Assembly: GCF_026626635.1 (NCBI RefSeq)
Contig: NZ_JAPNKA010000001.1
Location: 5,952,001-6,016,000 of the forward strand
DNA length: 64,000 nucleotides
From: Archangium lansingense
GTDB lineage: Bacteria; Myxococcota; Myxococcia; Myxococcales; Myxococcaceae
Direction of reading: 5' to 3'
Made by a program: the position numbers and the translations under genes. How positions within the stretch are numbered: position 1 is the first letter of the stretch; every line of letters starts with the position of its first letter. The notes below the pieces were generated by a model that was not told the DNA's origin, made no database searches, and saw only the letters and a list, made by a program, of their open reading frames with translations. This document shows positions 52,209 to 60,894 of this stretch, in pieces.

Positions 52209-52256
52209 TTGCAGAATGCTCTTATGACTATAATCAGAAAAGCTGATTCAATTGAG
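52209..52256. promoter_or_regulatory. AT-rich promoter/operator region
   Basis: Within a 278-base divergent gap this short block is strikingly AT-rich. It holds TATAAT (52229-52234), the inverted repeat AATCAG-5-CTGATT (52232-52248) and the palindrome TCAATTGA (52248-52255). The TTGCAG on the plus strand is only 14 bases from TATAAT, so promoter direction is uncertain. It could drive either the NGLSL lipoprotein or udk. Confidence 0.4.
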
Positions 52257-52403
52257 TTTGCCTAATGGGTGTTCGTGGCCCGACAGAGGGCCTTGAGCGC
52301 GGGAGACCGAGCCCGCGCCGCGAGGTGAACTGGCAAGAGTGGAATTGTCGGCTTTCAGACGGTGCCTTGCGCCGGCCCACCCTGCTGCGGTAGTTCGCGC
52401 GTC

Positions 52404-53039
52404 ATGTCGCCCCCCCTTGTCGTTGGCATCGCCGGTGGTACCGCCTCCGGTAAGACGACGGTCGCCCGGAAGGTCCGCGATGCGCTCGCCGACTGCCGCG
52501 TGGCCTTCATCGACCAAGATTCGTACTACCGGGACCTGTCGGACCTGACGCTGGCCGAGCGCCGGGAGGTCAACTTCGACCACCCGGACGCCTTCGACAC
52601 GGACTTGCTCGTCGAGCACTTGCGTGAGCTGAAGGCGGGCCGTCCCATCCAGAAGCCGGTCTACGACTTCGTCACCTCCACCCGGCAGAAGCACACCGTG
52701 CGCGTGGACCCTGGGGACATGATCCTCATCGAGGGCATCCTCGTGCTGCACATGAAGCAGGTGCGCGACGAGATGAACGTGCGCATCTACGTGGACACCG
52801 ACGACGACCTGCGCATCCTCCGCCGCCTCGAGCGCGACATCCATGAGCGCGGGCGCGACTTCGATCACGTGGTGAGCCAGTACCTGCGCCATGTGCGCCC
52901 CATGCACATGGGCTTCGTCGAGCCCTCCAAGCACCACGCCGACATCATCGTCCCCCACGGCGGCAACAACGACATCGCCATCGGGATGCTGGTGGGAGCG
53001 CTCCGAGCCCGGCTGATCAATCCGCACACGCAGCGCTGA
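52404..53039 (+). CDS. udk: Uridine kinase
   Basis: A 211-residue enzyme that phosphorylates uridine and cytidine for pyrimidine salvage. P-loop GIAGGTASGKTT is at about 8-19, then FIDQDSYYRDLS, NFDHPDAFD, PVYDFVTSTR and LIEGILVLH, with the lid RRLERDIHERGRDFDHVV (18 residues) and the ending ADIIVPHGG. Length and C-terminus are normal for Udk. ATG 52404 lies directly before the P-loop strand; an earlier in-frame start adds non-homologous residues. A truncated DUF2378 reading frame abuts its stop. Confidence 0.95.
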   Translation: MSPPLVVGIAGGTASGKTTVARKVRDALADCRVAFIDQDSYYRDLSDLTLAERREVNFDHPDAFDTDLLVEHLRELKAGRPIQKPVYDFVTSTRQKHTVRVDPGDMILIEGILVLHMKQVRDEMNVRIYVDTDDDLRILRRLERDIHERGRDFDHVVSQYLRHVRPMHMGFVEPSKHHADIIVPHGGNNDIAIGMLVGALRARLINPHTQR

Positions 53040-53071
53040 CCTTCAGCTACCCCATCGGCCTGCACGTCCAG

Positions 53072-53455
53072 ATGTTCGCCCTCGTGCTGCCCATGCTCGC
53101 GGAGCGGTACGGAGACTGCGAGGAAGGGCTGCGGCAGATGGGACGGCAGGCCTCGTCCTCCTTCCTGGGCTCCGTCGCGGGGCGGATGATGCTGGTGGTG
53201 GCCAGGCACAATCCCAAGCTGCTGCTGGGCAGTCTGCCGTCCGCCTTCCGGGTGGCCACGAACTACGGGCACCTCCACGTCGAGTGGCCCGAGGCGCAGC
53301 GCGGGCGGCTGGTCGTGAAGAACGACTACATGCCGTACCTCTTTCACGAGGGCGTGGTGCTCGGGCTGCTCGAGGCGGTGCGCACCTCGGGCGTACGGGT
53401 GCTCGGGCGCCCGACGGGAGACCTCGACAGCGAGTGTGATTTCACCTGGGCGTGA
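53072..53455 (+). pseudogene. 5'-truncated DUF2378 (TIGR02265) remnant
   Basis: A 127-residue frame from ATG 53072 resembles the C-terminal two thirds of the myxobacterial DUF2378 paralogous family (EEGLRQMGRQASSSFLGSVA, then SAFRVATNYGHLHVEWPEA, in part, and FHEGVVLGLLEAV). Family-like sequence continues upstream of the ATG (TFSYPIGLHVQ) right to the udk stop, with no usable start codon. The ~45-residue N-terminal part of the family is absent. The gene probably lost its 5' end by a deletion next to udk; expression as a short protein is possible. Family assignment by memory of its pattern. Confidence 0.6.
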
Positions 53456-53461
53456 AGGGAC

Positions 53462-54463
53462 TCAACCCCGGCGGCGCAAGAAGTCCCGCATCGGGCCATG
53501 CAGCCGCCTGGCCTGGGTGAGCAGGCTCGCGTGGTTACTCGGCGTTGGCAGCTCGTGGTAGTGCGCCCGCACGCCCGCGGCGCTGAGCAGGTGGTACGTG
53601 TCGCGCACCCGTGACGGAGGCGCCAGCGCGTCCTCCGAGGCCGCCACCAGCAGCACTGGCGCCCGTATCTGTGACAGGCCGTCGGTGACGTCTCCTCCAG
53701 CGTAGGCCGTGCACAACAGCGCCCACGTGTTCGCGTCGAAGCTCTCCGCGAAGGCGTCGGCCTCGGCCTCCAGCGCCTGCTCGGCCGCGGCTCCGTGTAC
53801 CAGCCGCAGGTACTCCAGGTACTGCTTGCGCAGCGTCCGCTTCGGCCCGCGGCCCGGCTCGTACTGGCCATCGCGGAAGTCCGGATCCAACCTCATCACG
53901 TGGCGCGTGAGGCCGAGCCGTTCGCGCAGGGGCTCTGGCAGGGCGCGCGCTGCCCCCAGCACCACCACCGCCGTCACCAGCTCCGGGAAGAGGGCCGCGA
54001 GCCTCAACGCCACCATCCCTCCGAGCCCCACGCCCACCAGCGCCCGTACGCGCTCCACCTTCATCCCGCGCAGCATGGCCGCCACCGCGCGTGTCATGTC
54101 CGTCACGGTCACCGTCGGCAGGGCAGCGCCGTAGGGCAGCCCCGCCCGCTCGTCCACCGTCACCGGTGACGTGGAGCCAAAGGGGCTGCCGAGCAGGTTC
54201 GGCACCACCACGTGCAGCGTGGACGTGTCCAACGGCCGCCCCTCACCGATGAGCTCCGTGCCCCAGCCCGAGGGCTGGAAGGCTGCCACCTCCGCGGGCC
54301 CCAACGCCTGGTGCGAGTGCGTCAGGTCGTGCAGCAGCACCGCAACATTGTCGTCGGAGCGCTCTCCGTAGGCATGCCAGGCGAGCTGGGCCCTGCCCAG
54401 CAGGCCGCCCTCCTCAAGAGGAAGTGCGACCGGTAACGCGATGGTGCCGGTGGTCTGGTACAC
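53462..54463 (-). CDS. MetX-like alpha/beta hydrolase lacking the Ser nucleophile
   Basis: A 333-residue cytoplasmic protein of the homoserine O-acetyltransferase fold (AVLLHDLTHSHQ; NLLGSPFGSTSP, as in MetX NxxGSxxGSTSP; lid domain; LLVAASEDALAPP with Asp; PTPSNHASLL with His). The nucleophile elbow reads VGVGLGGMVAL where MetX has GGSxGGM, so Ser is replaced by Gly (codon GGG). It cannot use the normal mechanism and may be a binding protein or use another chemistry. GTG 54463; no strong SD. Single-gene unit. Confidence 0.82.
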   Translation of the reverse strand: MYQTTGTIALPVALPLEEGGLLGRAQLAWHAYGERSDDNVAVLLHDLTHSHQALGPAEVAAFQPSGWGTELIGEGRPLDTSTLHVVVPNLLGSPFGSTSPVTVDERAGLPYGAALPTVTVTDMTRAVAAMLRGMKVERVRALVGVGLGGMVALRLAALFPELVTAVVVLGAARALPEPLRERLGLTRHVMRLDPDFRDGQYEPGRGPKRTLRKQYLEYLRLVHGAAAEQALEAEADAFAESFDANTWALLCTAYAGGDVTDGLSQIRAPVLLVAASEDALAPPSRVRDTYHLLSAAGVRAHYHELPTPSNHASLLTQARRLHGPMRDFLRRRG

Positions 54464-54521
54464 GCGAGGCAGGTCTCATATCACTACGGCCGTCATTACC
54501 TAGAGACAGGAGCATCTCCGC

Positions 54522-55427
54522 GTGAAGCGTTATTTCGGAGTCATCGTCATCATCGCCGGCATCCTCATTGGCGGGGTGATGACGTACCGCAGCTCGAGTG
54601 CCAAGGCGCTCGAGGCCCAGCGTGAGGCGGACTTCACCCGCATCCAGAGGGAGTACCTGGAGCGCGTGGGGTGGATGCGCACCAACCCCGACGAGGCCTC
54701 CTACCGGCAGGAGCTCTCGCCCTTCTTCAAGACGTACTTCGAGCAGATCAGCGCGTACCAGAGCCGCTACAAGCTGAGCAAGGACTTCGACGCGTACCTC
54801 ATCGAGCTCGAGAAGCGCGGCGAGACGGATGACCGCATTGCGGACCGCAAGGCCTTCTACGACTACACGCGCAAGGTGTTCGACCAGATGCGCGAGGGTC
54901 GCTACAAGCCGCAGTGGACGGCCACCGACAAGGGCATGCGCCTGGACGTCGTCAGCTCGGACGTGGTGATGGTGCTCAACAAGCCGCAGGTGCGGCTGCA
55001 GCTCGCGCTCTGGGGTGCTCACCGTGAGGAGCGCACGGACGGCAAGGTGAAGAAGATGGTCACCAGCGCCTCCTTCAAGACCCAGTGGAAGCTCACCGAC
55101 GAGCGGGGGAAGCTCATTGGCGAGATGACGGGCGAGGATCCGTCCATGAAGGTCGACTTCCCCGAGCGCTTCATCGCCGAGTTCCCTCCGCAGATGGTGC
55201 TGGGCCACTACGACATGGACCTGGTGCCCAACGAGGTGAAGAAGATGGAGATCACCTTCAACGTGAGCTCGCGCGCGGCCTCGGGTGGCGATGCCACGGC
55301 CACCTACCTGTGGAAGATGGAAGTGCCCTCCGGCTGGCGGCTCGGCGCGGGTGAGAAGTGGGAGGGGGCCGAGGTCACCGAACGCTCCGAGGAGGAGATC
55401 GATCCCTCCAAGGCGCAGAAGAAGTAG
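54522..55427 (+). CDS. Membrane-anchored hypothetical protein
   Basis: A 301-residue protein I do not recognise. The N-terminal helix (YFGVIVIIAGILIGGVMTY) is a signal anchor. It is followed by a charged helical region (RIQREYLERVGWMRTNPDEA, then YQSRYKLSKDFDAYLIELEK) and a beta-rich C-terminal half (VRLQLALWGAHREE; KMEITFNVSSRAASGG). The GTG at 54522 has ACAGGAG upstream. An inverted repeat follows the stop. It is divergent from the MetX-like gene. Confidence 0.75.
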   Translation: MKRYFGVIVIIAGILIGGVMTYRSSSAKALEAQREADFTRIQREYLERVGWMRTNPDEASYRQELSPFFKTYFEQISAYQSRYKLSKDFDAYLIELEKRGETDDRIADRKAFYDYTRKVFDQMREGRYKPQWTATDKGMRLDVVSSDVVMVLNKPQVRLQLALWGAHREERTDGKVKKMVTSASFKTQWKLTDERGKLIGEMTGEDPSMKVDFPERFIAEFPPQMVLGHYDMDLVPNEVKKMEITFNVSSRAASGGDATATYLWKMEVPSGWRLGAGEKWEGAEVTERSEEEIDPSKAQKK

Positions 55428-55444
55428 CCCTGCAGGGGCGCGCG

Positions 55445-55475
55445 AGTGGCACCGCGAACCGAGCGTGGTGCCACT
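55445..55475. terminator. 9-bp inverted repeat downstream of the membrane protein gene
   Basis: AGTGGCACC and GGTGCCACT form a perfect 9-base stem with a 13-base loop, 18 bases after the stop at 55427. There is no T run, so it is either a weak terminator or an operator for the ATPase-nuclease pair that begins 64 bases on. Confidence 0.4.
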
Positions 55476-55538
55476 CCGCCTTCTACGCCCTTGATTCAGC
55501 GCGCTACGGTGCTACTCCTCGTGTGAGGAGGACGAGGA

Positions 55539-56786
55539 ATGCTCGAAGGGCTGAAGCTGGAGGGCGTGGGGCCGAGCCCTCGGATGTCGTTCTCTTTCGC
55601 GCCGCGTCTCAACCTGCTGACCGGGGACAACGGTCTCGGTAAGACGTTCGTGCTCGATCTGGCGTGGTGGGCGCTGACCGCTCAAGAGCGGGAGCCGCTC
55701 CCTGCCCTGCCCAGGAAGGATTGGCCGGGAAAGGCGAGGGTCGAGGGCTCGCTCATCAGAGACGACGGCAGCCCCTATCCCTTTGTTCAGACCATTCCCC
55801 CTCACTCGTTCGAGTCGACCGGCAGGTTCGCTGCCCATCAAGGGCTGATCCTTTATGCGCGCGTGGATGGGAGCTTCTCCGTGTGGGATCCCATCCGTAA
55901 CGACATGCGCTGGCAGCACGGCATGCATACGCCACTCCCAGAGTACGAGTTCTCACGGGAAGAGCTCTGGGACGGCTTGGCGCGGAACGGTCGTATCGTT
56001 TGTAACGGGCTCATCCGCGACTGGGTGTCATGGCAGCTCAAGAGGTCGGAGTCCTTCGAGCGCCTGCGGCGTGTCCTCCGGGTGCTCTCCCCGGACGGCC
56101 ATGAGCCATTGACGCCTGGAGAACCCACGCGCATCGGTATCGACGACGTGCGGGACATCCCCACGCTGGAGTTGCCCTACGACACCGTTCCGCTCACCCA
56201 CGCATCCGCCGCGGTCAAGCGGATCGTCGGGCTCGCCTACCTGCTCGTCTGGGCCTGGGAAGAACACCAACGAGCCGCCGCGCTTTTTCGGGAGGAGACC
56301 TCCAAGTCCCTCGTGCTCCTCGTGGACGAAGTGGAGGCACACCTTCATCCCCGGTGGCAGCGGCTCATCCTGCCGTCCCTGCTGTCCGTGGCCAGTGAGC
56401 TGCGTCCTGACGTCAAGGTACAAATCCTCGCTGTCACTCACGCGCCAATGTTGCTGGCCTCCGTCGAGCCCCATTTCGACCCGAAGCAAGATGCGCTCTT
56501 CATGTTCGACCTCGTTGGTGGCGAGGTGAAGGTCACGCGCGCTGACTGGCGGCCCCGTGGGGATGCCAACGCCTGGCTCACGTCCGAGGTCTTCGATCTC
56601 AAGGAGCCCCGCTCCGTGGAGGCCGAGCAGGCCATCACCCGTGCCAAGGCTGCCCTCAAGGACCCGCAGCTCCCTCTTGAGAAGGTGCGGGAGATCCACA
56701 ATGAGCTCTACAGGCTGCTCAAGGATACGGATCCCTTCTGGCCGCGTTGGCTGGCTCGTGCCGAGGCCGCGGGGATCGAGCCGTGA
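55539..56786 (+). CDS. AAA/OLD-like ATPase (PtuA-like), putative Septu-type defence
   Basis: A 415-residue RecF/SMC-class ATPase. Walker A is GDNGLGKT (29-36), the signature-like helix precedes RIVGLAYLLVWAWEEH, Walker B is VLLVDEVEAHLHP (D263, E264) and the switch His is in AVTHAPMLLAS. There is no long coiled coil and no TOPRIM domain. This matches ATPases such as PtuA that pair with an HNH nuclease in the Septu anti-phage system. ATG 55539 follows GTGAGGAGG. Its stop overlaps the HNH gene's GTG by 4 bases. By eye it is slightly less GC-rich than its neighbours. Confidence 0.8.
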   Translation: MLEGLKLEGVGPSPRMSFSFAPRLNLLTGDNGLGKTFVLDLAWWALTAQEREPLPALPRKDWPGKARVEGSLIRDDGSPYPFVQTIPPHSFESTGRFAAHQGLILYARVDGSFSVWDPIRNDMRWQHGMHTPLPEYEFSREELWDGLARNGRIVCNGLIRDWVSWQLKRSESFERLRRVLRVLSPDGHEPLTPGEPTRIGIDDVRDIPTLELPYDTVPLTHASAAVKRIVGLAYLLVWAWEEHQRAAALFREETSKSLVLLVDEVEAHLHPRWQRLILPSLLSVASELRPDVKVQILAVTHAPMLLASVEPHFDPKQDALFMFDLVGGEVKVTRADWRPRGDANAWLTSEVFDLKEPRSVEAEQAITRAKAALKDPQLPLEKVREIHNELYRLLKDTDPFWPRWLARAEAAGIEP

Positions 56787-57364
56787 TCCACGTCGACCCC
56801 CAGCCCGAGCCACCGGATTTCGACTCCAAGGTCCGTCAGCCGGGCCAGTCCGATCTTGCGTCGCAGGAAGGTGAGCTGAGGCCGCATTGGCAACACTGCG
56901 CGGTGCAACTCTGGCACGCCTATCGTGGTGTCTGTGCCTACTCGTGTCTCTACATCCCACGCGGGACGGGTGCGCGCTCCGTCGATCATCTCCTGCCGAA
57001 GTCGAAGCGTCGCGAGCTGACGTATGAGTGGTCCAACTACCGGCTCGCCTGCGCCCGGATGAATGCACGCAAGAACGCGCTGGAGAGCGTGCTCGATCCA
57101 TTCGAGGTCCAGGATGGCTGGTTCGCGCTCGAGTTCTCCACGCTCCAGGTCATTCCAGCGGAAGGGCTACCCGAACCGCTGCGTCAACGCGTCCAGGAGA
57201 CCATTGATCGTCTGGACCTGAACGATGACGAATTCATCCAGGCCCGGGCGGCCTACTACGAAGTCTTCCGGAGCGGCGAAGTGCGGTTCAGCTACATCCG
57301 GAAACACTTCCCTTTCCTGGCCATGGAACTCATCCGGCAGGGAGTGGTTCGCGAGGACATCTGA
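56783..57364 (+). CDS. HNH endonuclease (PtuB-like), putative Septu-type defence
   Basis: A 193-residue protein with an HNH fold: zinc knuckle CAYSC (C51, C55), SVDHLLPKSK (D68, catalytic H69), YEWSNYRLAC (N85, C90) and ARMNARKN (N94, K97). The spacing matches PtuB/retron-associated HNH nucleases, but the second knuckle has only one Cys where relatives have CxxC, so zinc binding may differ. GTG 56783 overlaps the ATPase stop (GTGA), supporting coupled expression and a complex. It should cut nucleic acid on a phage cue. Confidence 0.78.
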   Translation: MIHVDPQPEPPDFDSKVRQPGQSDLASQEGELRPHWQHCAVQLWHAYRGVCAYSCLYIPRGTGARSVDHLLPKSKRRELTYEWSNYRLACARMNARKNALESVLDPFEVQDGWFALEFSTLQVIPAEGLPEPLRQRVQETIDRLDLNDDEFIQARAAYYEVFRSGEVRFSYIRKHFPFLAMELIRQGVVREDI

Positions 57365-57418
57365 GCCGGACGGCAAGCGCTCGTTCTGCCGGAAGAGTTC
57401 CTGTGAGATGGCGCTCCG

Positions 57419-58477
57419 TCACCCGAGCCGCTCGGACTCGGCGATCAGCTGCCGCATCAGCTCCGCCGCGGGAAGACCGCGGGAGAGCGCGGCGGCCTGG
57501 CCCGACCAGAGCGTCATGAAGCGGGGGTCTCCACGGGCCGCCGCGGCGTTTCGCAGCGGACCCGTGGCCCCGTGCTGGAGAGGGAAGGGGAGGATGGCCC
57601 CCTCTTCCTGGAAGGCCTCCGTCAGCTCATTGGCGAGGCCCCGAGCGGGACGGCCAGAGAGGGCGCGGGTGATGACGGTCATGTCATCCCGTGCCTCCCG
57701 GAGCGCGGCCTTGTAGGCGGGGGTGGCGCCCGACTCGGGGCAGGTCAGGAAGGCCGTCCCGAGTTGCACGCCGCTTGCCCCGAGCACGCGTGCGGCGGCG
57801 ATTCCCCGCCCGTCCATGATGCCCCCGCTCGCGATGACCGGGATGCGCACGGCATCGGCGACCTGGGGGACCAGGGCCATGGTGCCCACCATCCCGGCCT
57901 CGAAGGGCTCCGCGAAGGTGCCCCGGTGTCCGCCCGCCTCGCTGCCTTGTGTCACGACGGCGTCGACTCCCGCGGCCTCGAGCAGCTTCGCCTCCCTCAC
58001 GTTCGTGGCGGTCCCGAGGAGCACCATCCCTCGCGCTTTCAGCCGCTCCAGCACCGCGGGAGGCGGAATCCCGAAGGTGAAGCTGAAGATCGGGGCTCCG
58101 CTCTCCACGACGGCGTCCACCTGCTCCTCGAAGGAAGGCAGCGGAGAGCTGGGGGGCCGCGGCGGCTCGAGCCCAAGCTCCTGGTGGTAGCGCGCCAGCT
58201 CGGCCAGCATCCGGCTCGGGTCGGTTTTGGCGGGCGGTGGCTGGGGCGCGAAGAGATTGATGGCGTAGGGCCGATCGGTGAGCTCACGCACCCGCCGCGC
58301 GAACTGCACGATGTCCGCCGGCTTCATGTAGGGAGCCCCGATGGAGCCCAGCCCGCCCGCGTTCGACGCGGCGGCGACCAGTTCCGGGGTCGTGACGCCG
58401 GCCATGGGGGCCTGGATGATGGGATGTTCGATCCCAAGTCGCACCGCGAGCTGCCGCCACGTATTGGCCACTGCCAT
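57419..58477 (-). CDS. Nitronate monooxygenase-like FMN enzyme
   Basis: A 352-residue TIM-barrel flavoenzyme of the NMO/2-nitropropane dioxygenase family. Blocks are PIIQAPMAGVTTPELVAAAS (FMN site), GGLGSIGAPYM, AINLFAPQPP, TQGSEAGGHRG (catalytic His of class I NMO), IASGGIMDGRGIAAA and ALGASGVQLGTAFL-like. It oxidises propionate 3-nitronate or related nitronates. ATG 58477. Single-gene unit. Confidence 0.92.
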   Translation of the reverse strand: MAVANTWRQLAVRLGIEHPIIQAPMAGVTTPELVAAASNAGGLGSIGAPYMKPADIVQFARRVRELTDRPYAINLFAPQPPPAKTDPSRMLAELARYHQELGLEPPRPPSSPLPSFEEQVDAVVESGAPIFSFTFGIPPPAVLERLKARGMVLLGTATNVREAKLLEAAGVDAVVTQGSEAGGHRGTFAEPFEAGMVGTMALVPQVADAVRIPVIASGGIMDGRGIAAARVLGASGVQLGTAFLTCPESGATPAYKAALREARDDMTVITRALSGRPARGLANELTEAFQEEGAILPFPLQHGATGPLRNAAAARGDPRFMTLWSGQAAALSRGLPAAELMRQLIAESERLG

Positions 58478-58604
58478 GACCTACCTCCGAGCGAGCCTGG
58501 TGCCCGCAAAGCGGGGAGGCCTCGTGGGATGGTTGAGTCTGGAGGGTTCTCCGCGCCAGTGAAAGTGCGGCTCGAGTGAAAGTGCGGCTCATCGGAGTGA
58601 TTGC

Positions 58605-60791
58605 TCAGTTGCTCACGACCGCGAAGTGCGAGACGAGCCGGTAGGCCGAGAGCGTGCCGAGTTCATCCAGGAAGTAGAGGTTGAGCTGAGAGTCGACCTG
58701 TAGCGCCATCAGGCCCGCTCCTGCCCGTACCTCCGCCAGCACGTTGCCGCTGTCCGGGTCCACAGCGCGCACGCGCTCGCCCGGCACGAGCACTACCCCG
58801 CGCGAGATGATGGGCTGCAGCGCTTTGGAGAGCTGCTCGCCCGCTGCCCCCACGCGCCAGTCCACCTCGCCCTCGTCGCTCATCCGCGTGGCCGCGCCCA
58901 GCGCCGACGTCACCAGCACTCCGCCCGGCAGTCTCGCCAGCGCAAACGGTCCCGGCCCCAGGTGCAGCGCCCGCTGCCAACGCGTCTGTCCGTTCGCATC
59001 GAGGCACAGCAGCACGCCCTCGCCCTCCAACTCCCCGGCCACGTACAGCCGTTTCCCGCTCGGCAGTGGCGCCGAGGGTAGGGAGAGCGACATCTCGTAC
59101 GTCCACGCCGCCTCGCCCGTGTGGGCGTCCGATAGCAGCAGGGCGAAGTGCGAGCCCTGTCCTAGCGTGGCCACGAAGCGCCGGCCCCACGGCACCGGAG
59201 TGCCCAGGAAGGGCAGGGACGCGCTCACCCGGAAGCGCACCTGTCCGTCCGTCAGGTCCAGCCCGTACAGGTACCCCGAGTCCGTTGCCAGCAGGGCCCG
59301 GTGGGCATGGATTCCCAGGTAGCTGCGCCGCGTGCGCGGAGGCGACAGGCGCCACATCTCCCGGCCCGTCACCTCGTTGTAGGCCAGGGCGATCCGGTCA
59401 TCCGACAGGGTGAGCAGCAGCCCGTCCTGCCGCAGCAGCAGCGGGCCGATGCGCAGTCCATCGTGGTCGTGCAGCCAGCGAGCCCCCGCGCCCTTGCCGT
59501 GGAAGCCGCAGACGCGCACGGCGCTCGCCGCCAGGCTGTAGCCGTCCGTCGAGGCCGCCACGCCGTGGGTCGCCGCCCGCCTCCATATCTGCTTGCCCGA
59601 CTTGCGATCGAAGGCGCACGCCATCTGGGGCGACGAGTACACCGGGCCCTGGCGTCCCAGCATGAGCCGCCCCCGATCCGCGTCCGCCAGCTTGCGCTGC
59701 TCCCACAAGTCATCGAAGCGCAGGCGGCGCAGGCGTCCCGGTACCTTCAACGGGCGTGAGGCCCCCGGGGACTGTGCCGCCCTCGCCATCGCAGTCCCGC
59801 TCTCCTCGGGCGGCTGCACCGCTCCGCGCAGGTGCGAGAGTCCCTCCCGACAGCGCTCGGCCAGCTCCACCAGGTAGGGGTTGCCCGCCAGGGAGCGCTC
59901 GCGCTCGGACATGGCCACCGCCAGCGCCTGCCCCAGGTGGTACATGGCCTCCACCAGCGCCTCGCCCCGCAGCGGGAATGTGGCCCTGCCCAGCCGAGCC
60001 TCTCCCGCCTTCAGGTCCAGTGTCAGCTCAGGACGCACACCCGCGGGCTCGAAGCTGAAGCGCGGCTCGCCCAGTTCCACCGCTCGTGCCAGGTCCGCCG
60101 CCTGCCGTGCCAGCTCCAGCGCCGTGAGGAAGGGGGGGCCCGACGTGCGCCATGCCACCGGCCGCTCCTCCAGCGACAGCCACACCTCTCCTGGGCACAG
60201 CAGCGAGGCCAGTGCCGGGCCCTTCTCCCTCGCCGAGCGCCGCAGCACGTCGTCCGTGTCGTCCAGCGCGAAGCCAAAGCCGGGCAGGGAGGGGGGCGCC
60301 ACCCGCCGGGTGAAGGGCTCCGGACGCAGTTCCTCCGGGAAGTGGACCGGCTCCTCCAGCAGCCTCAGCGCCCGCTCGAAGCCCTGCCTGGCGGCCCCCG
60401 TCAGCCTCCGGGGGGCCACCTGGGTGAGGTCCTCCAGGAAGCCCTGCCCGCCGGCCCGGACCGCCTCCGCCAACTCCTCCGCGTCCAGCCGCAGCGGTGG
60501 GCGCAGCAGCCGGGCCGGCCTCGAGAGGCTCGCCACCTGGAGCTCGATGTCCGCTCCTGAACGTCGCAGCACCAGCTCCAGGTGCGCCTCCGTCAGCGAC
60601 ACCTGCGCCAGCCGCCGCCCTCCTACATGCAACCCCGCCACGGCCTCCACGAGCGCCGGCACCGCTTCCACGAGCGGCTCCTCCACCGCTCCCGGCAGCA
60701 AATTGACCCCGTCCAGTTCCATCGAAACGGAATCGTGCGGCGCCTCCGCGGGTTCGCGCTTCCATCGATGTCCGATGCGAAAGCGGATCAT
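58605..60791 (-). CDS. PQQ-type beta-propeller protein with N-terminal region
   Basis: A 728-residue protein. The N-terminal ~350 residues are unrecognised, rich in Leu/Ala/Arg, and contain possible helical domains. The C-terminal ~350 residues are a BamB/PQQ-like propeller with blades such as MACAFDRKSGKQIWRRA, ALAYNEVTGREMWRLSPP, LYGLDLTDGQVRFRVSA and LLCLDANGQTRWQRALHLG. There is no signal peptide, so it is probably cytoplasmic, which is unusual for such propellers. ATG 60791 (after GGGGAAGGG) is preferred over a TTG seven codons upstream. Confidence 0.8.
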   Translation of the reverse strand: MIRFRIGHRWKREPAEAPHDSVSMELDGVNLLPGAVEEPLVEAVPALVEAVAGLHVGGRRLAQVSLTEAHLELVLRRSGADIELQVASLSRPARLLRPPLRLDAEELAEAVRAGGQGFLEDLTQVAPRRLTGAARQGFERALRLLEEPVHFPEELRPEPFTRRVAPPSLPGFGFALDDTDDVLRRSAREKGPALASLLCPGEVWLSLEERPVAWRTSGPPFLTALELARQAADLARAVELGEPRFSFEPAGVRPELTLDLKAGEARLGRATFPLRGEALVEAMYHLGQALAVAMSERERSLAGNPYLVELAERCREGLSHLRGAVQPPEESGTAMARAAQSPGASRPLKVPGRLRRLRFDDLWEQRKLADADRGRLMLGRQGPVYSSPQMACAFDRKSGKQIWRRAATHGVAASTDGYSLAASAVRVCGFHGKGAGARWLHDHDGLRIGPLLLRQDGLLLTLSDDRIALAYNEVTGREMWRLSPPRTRRSYLGIHAHRALLATDSGYLYGLDLTDGQVRFRVSASLPFLGTPVPWGRRFVATLGQGSHFALLLSDAHTGEAAWTYEMSLSLPSAPLPSGKRLYVAGELEGEGVLLCLDANGQTRWQRALHLGPGPFALARLPGGVLVTSALGAATRMSDEGEVDWRVGAAGEQLSKALQPIISRGVVLVPGERVRAVDPDSGNVLAEVRAGAGLMALQVDSQLNLYFLDELGTLSAYRLVSHFAVVSN

Positions 60792-60805
60792 CCCTTCCCC
60801 ATTCG

Positions 60806-60835
60806 TTGACAAGCCAGAATAGCGATGGCTAGCAT
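60806..60835 (+). promoter_or_regulatory. Sigma-70-type promoter for the HARE-HTH gene
   Basis: TTGACA (60806-60811), 18-base spacer, TAGCAT (60830-60835; 4 of 6 matches to TATAAT). It predicts a start near 60842 and a ~53-base leader before the ATG at 60895. It partly overlaps the start region of the divergent propeller gene, so the two may compete. Confidence 0.5.
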
Positions 60836-60894
60836 CCGCCGCCTATACGGACCTACATTTTTGTAACCGTTCGATTTTGTTGGGGAATTCGCCG

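Noticed and set aside
60877..60894. TTG start six codons upstream for the HARE-HTH protein
   Set aside because: ATG 60895 starts directly at the HARE-HTH homology (TFYEAALRV), so the extra residues are not needed.
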